From Acholeplasmataceae bacterium (GTDB taxonomy: Bacteria; Bacillota_I; Bacilli_A; Acholeplasmatales; Acholeplasmataceae), in the NCBI GenBank assembly GCA_007692425.1, contig RECG01000007.1:1-61405 (forward strand): a DNA stretch of 61,405 nucleotides, read 5' to 3'. Shown here in pieces: positions 35,826 through 43,383 of this stretch. The stretch's first letter is position 1. Each line of letters opens with the position of its first letter. A program made the translations under genes and the position numbers. The notes below the pieces were generated by a model, which had not been told where the DNA came from, searched no databases, and worked only from the letters and a program-made list of their open reading frames with translations.

Positions 35826-36084
35826 GGACCATCAAGAGAAGCGTCTCGTAGACATCATCGGGGACAGTGGTCTCGAGTTTGCGGTCAAGCGCTTTGGTTT
35901 TTTTGGCTTGTAAAATGACCGCTTTATCCAATTTGACATAAGCGCCACGACCTGGCGCCTTGCCGATCGGATCAACCGTGACCGTGCCTGCTTTGGTGGC
36001 GGCAATACGGACAAGTTCTCTTTTGGGCAGGACTTCTTTGGTCACCACACATGTGCGGAGTGGTGTTTTTTTTACTTTGGACAT
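35815..36084 (-). CDS. ylxR: YlxR-family RNA-binding protein (RnpM)
   Basis: This 89-residue protein has the family signature PLRTCVVTKEVLPKRELVRI and the GRGAYV motif. YlxR/RnpM binds the RNase P RNA in B. subtilis. The start at 36084 follows GGGTGG by eight bases. It lies between nusA and ylxQ in the standard order. Confidence 0.92.
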   Translation of the reverse strand: MSKVKKTPLRTCVVTKEVLPKRELVRIAATKAGTVTVDPIGKAPGRGAYVKLDKAVILQAKKTKALDRKLETTVPDDVYETLLLMVHDQ

Positions 36085-36118
36085 GAGGGATCCACCCAAA
36101 CCTTTCTGACAAGACCTG

Positions 36119-37189
36119 TCAATAGAGAATGCCTTCGTTTTCAGCCATGGTCTCAGATTTGATGTCAATGCTCCAACCACATGCCTGAACCGCAAGTTTG
36201 ACGTTTTGGCCGAGCTTGCCGATGGCCAGTGACAATTGGTCATCAGGAACGATGGCCATGGCGGTTTTCTCTTTGGGATTGAGTTGCGTGACCGCAATGA
36301 CTTGGGCAGGTTGAAGGGCATTGGCGATCAATTCGCGTTCGTTGTCGCTCCAGCGAAACAAATCGATCTTCTCATCACTGAGCGCTTTGACAATTTCACG
36401 GATGCGTGATCCGCCCTCGCCGACACATGCGCCGATCGGATCAACTTTTGGTTCATTGGATTTGACACCAATCTTGGAACGGTCACCGGCATCACGGCTG
36501 ATGCCCATGACTTCGATGGTGCCATCCTTGATTTCCGGAATCAGGTTTTCCAAGAGACGGATGATGAGACTTGGATGTGTCCGGCTGACAAAGACCTTGG
36601 GCCATTTGGTTTTCAACTCAACATCAGAGACATAGACCCTGATATGGTCTCCGACATGGAAGTTATCCTTGGGGAGGGCTTCTTTCTTGGGAAGCAAAGT
36701 GGTCAGATCTTTACCGATGTCCAGACGATAATGGTCATCTGCAACATCAATGACACGGGCGTTCAGCATTTCGTTTTCATAAGCCTTGAAATGCTGGTAG
36801 AGATTTTCCTTTTTCATGGTGGTCAGTGTTTCATGAAGGCGGCTTTTGAAATCACGGACAGCGAACAAACCAAAATCCTTGGGATCGATTTTTTGTTCAA
36901 GTACGGTACCGACCTTGACGCGGCTATTGATCTTTTTGGCATCTTCAAGCAACATTTGTGTGTAGGTTTTGTCCACGTCGATGCTATAGGCTTCAACCAC
37001 GAGATGCTGGGTGTAGACCAGAATTTCGTTTTTTTCTTCTTTGATTTCAACCCGGCAACTGCGCACGTCGTGTGCCTTTTTACAACCGGCGATCATGCCT
37101 TGACTGAATGCTTCAAGCACCTGTTCGCGGCTGAGTTCCCACTCTTCGGCGACATCATCGACATTTTTGAAAAATTCTTTGCTAATCAT
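36119..37189 (-). CDS. nusA: Transcription termination/antitermination factor NusA
   Basis: This 356-residue protein has the N-terminal RNAP-binding domain, an S1 domain (about 130-200) and two KH domains with VDPIGACVGEGGSRIREI and LSLAIGKLGQNVKLA. Its length is normal for Bacillota, which lack the C-terminal repeats of E. coli. It is the second gene of the operon, nine bases after rimP. It may control its own operon through the leader hairpin upstream of rimP. Confidence 0.97.
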   Translation of the reverse strand: MISKEFFKNVDDVAEEWELSREQVLEAFSQGMIAGCKKAHDVRSCRVEIKEEKNEILVYTQHLVVEAYSIDVDKTYTQMLLEDAKKINSRVKVGTVLEQKIDPKDFGLFAVRDFKSRLHETLTTMKKENLYQHFKAYENEMLNARVIDVADDHYRLDIGKDLTTLLPKKEALPKDNFHVGDHIRVYVSDVELKTKWPKVFVSRTHPSLIIRLLENLIPEIKDGTIEVMGISRDAGDRSKIGVKSNEPKVDPIGACVGEGGSRIREIVKALSDEKIDLFRWSDNERELIANALQPAQVIAVTQLNPKEKTAMAIVPDDQLSLAIGKLGQNVKLAVQACGWSIDIKSETMAENEGILY

Positions 37190-37198
37190 GATTTCCTC

Positions 37199-37642
37199 CT
37201 AAAACTTGACGGCGATGCGACGCTTGCGGGCATCCGCCTGTGGGACATTGATCTTGCGGATCCGTCCCTTATCGTTGATTTCAACTTGCATGATGTCACC
37301 ATCAAAGGCCAACAAGGTACCATTGCCTTGATAGCTTGATGACTCGAAATAAATGTAGCGGCCGACCGCCTTGTGTAATGATTCAATCGAATCAAGCGGG
37401 CGTTCAATACCGACCGATGACAGTTCAATGCCGAATTTGGGATTGATTTCTTCATCGGAGAATGATGCCAGGATGTCGGCATGGATGCGTTCCAGCAGTT
37501 CGGTGCCCAGACGACGTTCACCGTCAATCAAGATTTCCAGGACATCTTGTCCGAAAGCCTTCTTGGTTTTGATGCTGTGGACAAACAGTTCATCCTTTTC
37601 CAACATGTGATTCAGTTTTGTTTTGATGTTTTCCAGTTGCAT
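37199..37642 (-). CDS. rimP: Ribosome maturation factor RimP
   Basis: This 147-residue protein has the RimP two-domain pattern, including FGIELSSVGIERPLDS and the C-terminal SM-like barrel with GNGTLLAFDGDIMQV. It helps 30S assembly. The start at 37642 follows GAGG by five bases. It is the first gene of rimP-nusA-ylxR-ylxQ-infB-rbfA. Confidence 0.94.
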   Translation of the reverse strand: MQLENIKTKLNHMLEKDELFVHSIKTKKAFGQDVLEILIDGERRLGTELLERIHADILASFSDEEINPKFGIELSSVGIERPLDSIESLHKAVGRYIYFESSSYQGNGTLLAFDGDIMQVEINDKGRIRKINVPQADARKRRIAVKF

Positions 37643-37651
37643 GTCGACCTC

Positions 37652-37683
37652 AATAAAATGAGTGGAAGTCATCATCCCACTCA
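37652..37683 (-). terminator. Leader hairpin upstream of rimP-nusA (possible attenuator)
   Basis: On the minus strand a 9-bp stem TGAGTGGGA/TTCCACTCA (one G-T pair) with a 7-base loop is followed by TTTTATT and then by the rimP ribosome binding site. It lies between the promoter and the first gene, so it could stop early transcripts. A full T run is lacking, which fits a weak, NusA-assisted terminator. Confidence 0.6.
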
Positions 37684-37696
37684 CATTCTGCACTAT

Positions 37697-37725
37697 ATTA
37701 TAACACCCTTCGCGTTTAAATTCAA
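37697..37725 (-). promoter_or_regulatory. rimP-nusA operon promoter
   Basis: On the minus strand TTGAAT (37720-37725) and TATAAT (37697-37702) are 17 bases apart. The start would be near 37690, a few bases before the leader hairpin. Confidence 0.75.
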
Positions 37726-37765
37726 TTTTTTTGGATGGTTTTTTCGTTGATTTTATCGATTGATT

Positions 37766-37823
37766 TGCAATTCATTTGCAAGTTTCACGGTTTATGGTAT
37801 ACTTTATATGCAAATCATTCGCA
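37766..37823 (+). promoter_or_regulatory. znu operon promoter with two Zur-type boxes
   Basis: TTGCAA (37776-37781) and an extended -10 box TGG-TATACT (37798-37803) are 16 bases apart. Two 15-base 7-1-7 palindromes lie on either side: TGCAATTCATTTGCA (37766-37780), covering the -35 box, and TGCAAATCATTCGCA (37809-37823), at the start site. Each has one mismatch. This layout fits repression by the Fur-family regulator encoded at the end of the same operon. Confidence 0.75.
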
Positions 37824-37840
37824 AAAGGAGATTATTTTTC

Positions 37841-38836
37841 ATGAAAAAGTTTTTACTCATATTATTGGTTCTGCTTGCCGGTCTGTCCCTCAGCGCCTGT
37901 CGGGATGACAAGTCTGCGGATATCGTCACCACGATGTTTCCGCAATACGATTTTGCCAGACAGATCGTTGGTGACAAGATGACAGTCAGCCTGTTGACAC
38001 CTCCAGGTGTCGACATCCACAGTTATGAAGCCACCAGTCGTGACATGGCGGCCATCCAGAATGCCAAGTTGTTCATTTTCACCAGTCTTGAGATTGAACC
38101 ATGGTTAAACAATCTGACCAACATCGGCGGACCTGATACAGTTGTCCTCGATTTGTCAACACAATATGTCTTGCGTGACCACGACCATCATCACGATGAC
38201 CATCATGATGACCACGATCATACACAATCAGGCAGCCAAGTGACGTTGAACGGTGATCATCATGACCACGATCACGATGACGATTTCCATTACTGGACGG
38301 ATCCCACGACTGCCATCCAACTGATTGAAGCCATCTTGGCCAGCGTCATCGCCATCGATCCTGATAACGCCTATTTCTATGAAGCCAATGCTCATGCCTA
38401 TGTTCATGAAATCGAAGATTTACATGAGGCTTTGGAAGACTTCCTGCTTGATCATGAGCGTGAAGGGTCGACCATCTTCTTTGCCGGTCATAATGCCATG
38501 GGGGCTTTCGCAGAGCGTTATCACCTCAACATCGTGTCGTTGTTTGAAGACTTTGTTCCCGATGCCGATCTGACCAGCGCGCAGCTCATCCAGTTCACTG
38601 AAGCGGTCCGTACCGCTGGTGTCCGTCATCTCTTCATCGAGGAATTGGTCGAACCCAAGGCGGCCTTGGCAATTGTCAATGAGCTGGCGAAGGACGGTTA
38701 TGCCTTGGAACTGCTCGAATTGCATGGTTATCACAATGTCACCCGCGAGGATTTTGAAACAGGCGTTTCTTATGCCGATCTGCTGGCAAGAAATCTTGCC
38801 TATCTGATCATCGCTTTAAGTGAGGAATCGATGTAA
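37841..38836 (+). CDS. znuA: Zinc-binding lipoprotein ZnuA/AdcA-like
   Basis: This 331-residue substrate-binding lipoprotein has a signal peptide with lipobox LSLSAC (Cys near residue 20), then the ZnuA fold. A central Asp/His-rich loop (about residues 112-148), including DHDHHHDDHHDDHDH, is typical of zinc-specific binding proteins. His ligands are seen in GVDIHSYE, HYWTD and FFAGHNAMGAFAERY. It captures zinc at the cell surface for the ZnuC-ZnuB transporter. Start 37841 has GGAG 10 bases upstream. It is the first gene of znuA-znuC-znuB-zur. Confidence 0.94.
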   Translation: MKKFLLILLVLLAGLSLSACRDDKSADIVTTMFPQYDFARQIVGDKMTVSLLTPPGVDIHSYEATSRDMAAIQNAKLFIFTSLEIEPWLNNLTNIGGPDTVVLDLSTQYVLRDHDHHHDDHHDDHDHTQSGSQVTLNGDHHDHDHDDDFHYWTDPTTAIQLIEAILASVIAIDPDNAYFYEANAHAYVHEIEDLHEALEDFLLDHEREGSTIFFAGHNAMGAFAERYHLNIVSLFEDFVPDADLTSAQLIQFTEAVRTAGVRHLFIEELVEPKAALAIVNELAKDGYALELLELHGYHNVTREDFETGVSYADLLARNLAYLIIALSEESM

Positions 38837-39505
38837 GTGATCCATTATCGTGATGTCTCTGTCTCGTTTGGCAAATTCACCGCATTAAGTCATGTCTCCT
38901 TCTCGTTGCAGAAGGGTGACTTTTTGCATATTGTCGGCCCTAACGGAAGCGGCAAGACCACCTTGCTTAAACTCTTGGTCGGCTTTTTGCAACCGACGGC
39001 AGGCAACATTGCGGTCGAACCGGTCACGATGGGATACCTGCCGCAAAAACTCAACGTCAAACCGAGTGTGCCGATGACCGTCCGGGAAGTGATCTACAGT
39101 GGTTTCAGCAAGCAGAAACTGATACCTTCGAAAGCTGATTGCAAGCTAATCAGGGGATGGCTTGAGCGCATGGAAATTCCGCAGCTTTTCAATGAAAGCA
39201 TGCAATACCTTTCCGGTGGACAACAACAACGCGTCTATTTGATCCGGGCCTTGATCAGCGAGCCCGAATTGTTGATTCTCGATGAGCCGACCTCGGCTTT
39301 GGATCCTTCTTTCCGGGAAAAGTTTTACGACCTGCTTTATGACCTGCAACAACACAAGCAAACAACCATTATTCATGTCACCCACGATTTGACGGACGCT
39401 GTCAAAGAAGACTGCCTGACCATGTATGTCGACCAACAGGTCAAGTTTTTCGGCACCTACCACGACTTCCATGCGTTCGAGCACAGGGGGCATCGACATG
39501 TTTGA
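38837..39505 (+). CDS. znuC: Zinc ABC transporter ATPase
   Basis: This 222-residue ATPase has Walker A GPNGSGKTT (near residue 34), signature YLSGGQQQRVYLIRAL and Walker B LLILDEPTSALD. It energises zinc uptake with ZnuB. It starts at a GTG directly after the znuA stop codon, without a spacer; an internal GAGG is about 12 bases before it. Confidence 0.92.
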   Translation: MIHYRDVSVSFGKFTALSHVSFSLQKGDFLHIVGPNGSGKTTLLKLLVGFLQPTAGNIAVEPVTMGYLPQKLNVKPSVPMTVREVIYSGFSKQKLIPSKADCKLIRGWLERMEIPQLFNESMQYLSGGQQQRVYLIRALISEPELLILDEPTSALDPSFREKFYDLLYDLQQHKQTTIIHVTHDLTDAVKEDCLTMYVDQQVKFFGTYHDFHAFEHRGHRHV

Positions 39506-40307
39506 TTTCTTGCAATATGGTTTCATTCAAAACGCCTTGTTGATCGGGGTTGCCCTTGGGTTGGCGGCCGCTTTCCTGAGCCCTTATCTCGTCTTGAACC
39601 AGCAAGCAATGATTGCTGATGGCCTGGCGCATGTCAGCTTTACCGGTTTGATTTTGGGTATCTTGCTGGCCGATGAGGCGATTGTCATCGCCATCCCGTT
39701 TGTGATGATTGCTTCGCTGTTGATCAAATACTTGTCACAAGCCAAAAAAATCAATAATGACGCCGCCATCGGCCTGGTCTCGGCGGTCTCGTTCGCCATC
39801 GGCTTGATTCTTGTGAAAAGCAGCCGTGGTTTCAACATCTCGATCGAAAGCATGCTGGTGGGCAACATATTCACCGCCAGTCCGTTGGAAATCACATTAT
39901 CGCTTTTGATTTTGGGCATCATCGCCCTCTTCATCACTTTCTTTTACAGACCACTGTTCCTGATTACCTATGACGCCGACTATGCCCGTTTCGCCAAGGT
40001 CAAGGTCAACCTGCTCAGCTACACGTTGGCCGGACTGACGGCCTTCTTCATCGTGGTCGGCGTACGGACCATCGGCATCTTGTTGATTTCCGCCTTGGTC
40101 ATCTTCCCTTCCGTGATTGCCAGCCAGTGGACCAAGAGTTTCCGGATGACGCTCATCTTCGGTTTATGCACCTCGGTCATCATCGTCATTTTGGGGATTT
40201 TCATCGCCCATCCGCTGGAAATTCCAGCAGGCTCGACAATTGTTGTCATCTATGCTATACTGATGATGCTTTCGCTCGGTATCAAGTCACTTTTAAGGAG
40301 GGCATAA
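39498..40307 (+). CDS. znuB: Zinc ABC transporter permease
   Basis: This 269-residue membrane protein has about eight hydrophobic segments and the family features of the ABC-3 (ZnuB/MntB) permeases, with LSPYLVLNQQAMIADGLAH near the N-terminus. It forms the channel with ZnuC. It starts at 39498 and overlaps znuC by eight bases. Confidence 0.93.
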   Translation: MFDFLQYGFIQNALLIGVALGLAAAFLSPYLVLNQQAMIADGLAHVSFTGLILGILLADEAIVIAIPFVMIASLLIKYLSQAKKINNDAAIGLVSAVSFAIGLILVKSSRGFNISIESMLVGNIFTASPLEITLSLLILGIIALFITFFYRPLFLITYDADYARFAKVKVNLLSYTLAGLTAFFIVVGVRTIGILLISALVIFPSVIASQWTKSFRMTLIFGLCTSVIIVILGIFIAHPLEIPAGSTIVVIYAILMMLSLGIKSLLRRA

Positions 40308-40309
40308 TC

Positions 40310-40672
40310 ATGCGCATGACGCGGCAACGGCGACGGATTCTCAATCTTTTGGAAGCAAGCGAACGTCCCAAAAGCGCGGAGATGATTCATCAGGAACTGG
40401 CAGGTGAATCCTTGGACCTTTCCACGGTTTATCGGACATTGGACACCTTTTTCGAAGAGGGGCTGATCTCCAAAAGCAGTTTGAAGAATGCCTCCTATTA
40501 TTATCTGAGACGCAAGGAGCATCACCATTACATGATTTGCCTGAGCTGTCATAAGATGATTGAGATCGATTGTCATATTTCGGACATCGAGTCCGAGATT
40601 GCCGCTGATCATCATTTCGATATCAGTCACCATGATATGACCATTTACGGATATTGTCAGGATTGCCAATAA
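40310..40672 (+). CDS. zur: Fur-family repressor, probably Zur
   Basis: This 120-residue protein has the Fur winged-helix domain (MTRQRRRILNLLEAS...STVYRTLDTFFEEGLI), the metal region EHHHYMICLSCHKMIEID and the structural C-x-x-C pairs (CLSC and CQDC). The genetic context, at the end of znuACB, makes zinc-responsive control likely, though Fur or PerR cannot be excluded from sequence alone. It starts three bases after znuB with AAGGAGGG upstream. It probably acts on the two palindromes at 37766-37823. Confidence 0.85.
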   Translation: MRMTRQRRRILNLLEASERPKSAEMIHQELAGESLDLSTVYRTLDTFFEEGLISKSSLKNASYYYLRRKEHHHYMICLSCHKMIEIDCHISDIESEIAADHHFDISHHDMTIYGYCQDCQ

Positions 40673-40699
40673 AAAAATCCAACGCGGTTGGATTTTTTT
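40671..40699. terminator. Bidirectional terminator between zur and the aldo/keto reductase
   Basis: An almost perfect hairpin AAAAATCCAAC-GCG-GTTGGATTTTT has A and T runs on both sides, serving zur on the plus strand and the aldo/keto reductase on the minus strand. Confidence 0.9.
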
Positions 40700-40710
40700 C
40701 TGGTCATGTG

Positions 40711-41541
40711 TCAATCCCAGCGTCTGGGATCACCCTTGATGGCTTCAAGCACCTTCATGTCTTCCTTGCTGATGGTGAAGTCAACTGAAGCGTTTTCGAT
40801 CATGCGGTGTTCCTTGGTGGTCTTGGGAAGAGGCAATGTCTCTTTCTCGATGCAGTAACGGATACAGATTTGCGCAGCGGTCACACCATACTTGTCGGCC
40901 ATTTTCTGGATCTCACCGTTCTTGAGGGCAAAGCCGATGGCCAGCGGCGAATAGGCTTCGACCAAGATGTTGTGTGTCTTGCAGTAATCGAGGGTCTCTT
41001 TCTGGTCAATGCCGATGAAGAAGGCGATCTGGTTGGCATGTGGAACAAAGCCGGTATGTTTGACGATATAGTCGATATCGGCCGGTGCGAAATTAGACAC
41101 ACCGATCGCACGGATGCGCTTGTCATGATAGAGTTGGACCATCGCTTTCCAGGCTTCAACGTTGCCGTCTTTACAATCCTTGCCGATCTCGTGCCAAGGC
41201 CAGGGGGCGTGAATGAGATAAAGATCAAGCACAGCCAATCCAAGATTGGCCATGGTTTCTTCAAAATGGTCCAGCGTGCCTTGATAATCCTTGACATGAG
41301 AAGGCAGTTTGCTGGTGACGAAAATCTCATCACGGGGAATGCCTGAAGCACGGACGGCCTCACCGACACTGCGCTCGTTTTGATAAGCGTGTGCGGTATC
41401 GATGTGACGATAACCGTTTTTCAAGGCGAGCAAAACCGAATGGTAGGCTTCTTCTCCGGATTTGACCTGCCAGGTGCCAAAACCGATTTGAGGAATGGTG
41501 ACGCCGTTTGACATGACATACGTTTGATTCAAGACTTTCAT
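40711..41541 (-). CDS. Aldo/keto reductase
   Basis: This 276-residue NADPH-dependent oxidoreductase has the AKR catalytic residues: Asp in RHIDTAHAY, Tyr in the same motif, Lys in VTSKLPSH and His in LYLIHAPWP. Other family features are IGFGTWQV and AIGVSNF. It resembles the AKR5-type 2,5-diketogluconate/glyoxal reductases in size. The natural substrate cannot be predicted. The start at 41541 follows AAAGGAG by eight bases. Confidence 0.9.
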   Translation of the reverse strand: MKVLNQTYVMSNGVTIPQIGFGTWQVKSGEEAYHSVLLALKNGYRHIDTAHAYQNERSVGEAVRASGIPRDEIFVTSKLPSHVKDYQGTLDHFEETMANLGLAVLDLYLIHAPWPWHEIGKDCKDGNVEAWKAMVQLYHDKRIRAIGVSNFAPADIDYIVKHTGFVPHANQIAFFIGIDQKETLDYCKTHNILVEAYSPLAIGFALKNGEIQKMADKYGVTAAQICIRYCIEKETLPLPKTTKEHRMIENASVDFTISKEDMKVLEAIKGDPRRWD

Positions 41542-41566
41542 GGTGAATACTCCTTTCAATATGGGT

Positions 41567-41959
41567 TTATTTCAATCGAAGGATGCGGCTTTGGATGACC
41601 ACGCCGGTCAAGGCGACCAGCATGCACAAGACACCGGAAGCGATGTGAAACCATGCCTCGCTGCCAAATGCAATCGCACCTTCGAGAATGATATTCAAAA
41701 TATAGATGCCGAAATAGCCATACAGCAAATAGCGGATCAGGCTGATTTCGCGTTTGGTGATGACGACTGTCCGCTCATCACCTTTGCGATATATGATGAA
41801 ACCGATGATGGCAAAAGCCACCAACAAAAACAACAAGACGAAATGGAGCCATGGCCATTGTCCGACCAGATAGAACGAGACAATCAGGTTGGCACCCATG
41901 ATGAGAAATGCGATGAACAAGATTAGCTGGATCAAGATACTCTTACGATAAACCTGCAT
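41567..41959 (-). CDS. Hypothetical four-helix membrane protein
   Basis: This 130-residue protein has four hydrophobic segments (about residues 10-30, 38-57, 78-97 and 105-123) with a basic loop KGDERTVVITKREISLIRY between the second and third. It resembles no family I recognise. The start at 41959 follows GGAG by seven bases. It lies between the aldo/keto reductase and the divergent coaD, and could be cotranscribed with the reductase (25 bases apart). Function unknown. Confidence 0.7.
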   Translation of the reverse strand: MQVYRKSILIQLILFIAFLIMGANLIVSFYLVGQWPWLHFVLLFLLVAFAIIGFIIYRKGDERTVVITKREISLIRYLLYGYFGIYILNIILEGAIAFGSEAWFHIASGVLCMLVALTGVVIQSRILRLK

Positions 41960-41971
41960 GATCAATCTCCT

Positions 41972-42001
41972 TTGAAAGGTTTTGTTTTTTTATGATATAC
42001 T
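41972..42001 (+). promoter_or_regulatory. coaD promoter
   Basis: TTGAAA (41972-41977) and an extended -10 box TGA-TATACT (41996-42001) are 18 bases apart, about 27 bases before the coaD ATG. Confidence 0.6.
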
Positions 42002-42027
42002 ATGAGGTGAAGAGAGGGATGTTAACG

Positions 42028-42525
42028 ATGAGAAGAGCTGTATATCCAGGCACGTTCGATCCATTGACCATCGGTCATCTGGATGTCATCAAGCGTGCCG
42101 CCAGACTGGTTGAGGAACTCCATGTCGTCGTGGCCGACAATCCGCGCAAGCAACCGACTTTCAGCAATGAGGAACGAATGGACATGGTCAGGCGCGTGAC
42201 CGGTGACCTTGACAACATCGTCATCACATCGACATCGGATCTCGTGGTCCGTTACGCCAGGCAGCATGGCATCGATTTGATGATCCGTGGTTTGCGAAAC
42301 ATCCAGGATTACGAAAACGAATATGCGCTTTACCAGTTTAACCGCAATCTGGACCGGAACATCGAGACGATGATCCTGTTCCCGTCTTCACGCAATCACT
42401 TCGTGTCTTCTTCAGCCATCAAGGAGCTGGTCCTGCATCATGCGGACATCTCACCTTATGTGCCAAAGGAGATCATCAAGGATGTCCAGGAGAGGATCCG
42501 GGCTATAGCAGGCGAAGTTGTTTAA
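42028..42525 (+). CDS. coaD: Phosphopantetheine adenylyltransferase
   Basis: This 165-residue enzyme makes dephospho-CoA from phosphopantetheine and ATP. Signature motifs are YPGTFDPLTIGHLDVI (T/HxGH nucleotidyltransferase motif) and the C-terminal SSSAIKE. The start at 42028 is nine bases from AGAGGG. Its last 23 bases overlap the 3' end of the convergent Cof phosphatase gene. Confidence 0.95.
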   Translation: MRRAVYPGTFDPLTIGHLDVIKRAARLVEELHVVVADNPRKQPTFSNEERMDMVRRVTGDLDNIVITSTSDLVVRYARQHGIDLMIRGLRNIQDYENEYALYQFNRNLDRNIETMILFPSSRNHFVSSSAIKELVLHHADISPYVPKEIIKDVQERIRAIAGEVV

Positions 42526-43279
42526 AGAAATCATAGAGCCGGTCATCACGTACATGCGGTGCGAGATGATCGGCTTTTTCTTTAAGTTCGGCAAAACGGC
42601 TGTTGCTCATGGCAATACCGATGTCGGCCATTTCGATCATCTGGATGTCATTGGCGCCATCCCCGATGCAAATCAACCGGTAATCCTGCTCATCGGCGAG
42701 TGCCTGCCGGATGCCAAAAGCCTTGTTCATGTCGCCATCAAGAAAATCAACGCCGGCCTTGTGCCAAGGATAGGCCTTGAACCGAGGCAACCTGCTTGTG
42801 ACCGCATTGATTTCGTCTTCATCCTCGGTGAACAGCCAGATCTGATAGACCTTGTTTTTGTGATGAAATTGCGGATCGACCACGGGTGAGACGCCTCGCA
42901 ACAGTTCCATGCCGTAGCTGACGCGTTCATCCCAATAGTTGACAGCCTCCTCATCCAGACCGACCATGCCGATGTTGAAGCCTTTGTCTTGGGTCAGGGT
43001 CAAAATCTGCTCGATATCCGCTTGTGCAATGGGTTGTTCGAAAACCAGTTGATCATCCTTGAATACGACCGCCCCATTAACCAGGACACGGTAAGTAAAC
43101 AAATGGAGCACATCGCTGATGATATGCAGTTTACCGGTGCCCCTGCCTGTGGCCAATCCTAAAAAAACATCGGGTTTGGCAGCCAGTTCCGTCAAGAGAC
43201 GCTTGGTCTGGGGTGGAATGACATTGTCTTGATTGCTGTAGATGGTGTTGTCGACATCAAAAAAGATGATTGTTTTCAT
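42503..43279 (-). CDS. Cof-type HAD phosphatase
   Basis: This 258-residue HAD-superfamily phosphatase has the nucleophile motif FDVDNTIYS at the N-terminus, GLATGRG, a Cof-type alpha/beta cap (about 80-185), and IGDGANDIQMIEMADIGIAM near the C-terminus. Members dephosphorylate sugar phosphates, pyridoxal phosphate or FMN; the substrate is unknown here. The start at 43279 follows GAGG. It converges on coaD with a 23-base overlap and no terminator. Confidence 0.9.
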   Translation of the reverse strand: MKTIIFFDVDNTIYSNQDNVIPPQTKRLLTELAAKPDVFLGLATGRGTGKLHIISDVLHLFTYRVLVNGAVVFKDDQLVFEQPIAQADIEQILTLTQDKGFNIGMVGLDEEAVNYWDERVSYGMELLRGVSPVVDPQFHHKNKVYQIWLFTEDEDEINAVTSRLPRFKAYPWHKAGVDFLDGDMNKAFGIRQALADEQDYRLICIGDGANDIQMIEMADIGIAMSNSRFAELKEKADHLAPHVRDDRLYDFFKQLRLL

Positions 43280-43383
43280 GATGGACCTCATTCATCATTA
43301 TATCATATGCAGTATAACACTACCATTTTGAAACATTTTGTTATACAATAGAAATAAGCACAAACGTTTCTGGAGGATTTGCG

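Noticed and set aside
38160-38282. Short tandem DNA repeat or CRISPR-like array in znuA
   Set aside because: The repetition reflects the His/Asp-rich metal-binding loop of the protein and has no regular repeat-spacer pattern.
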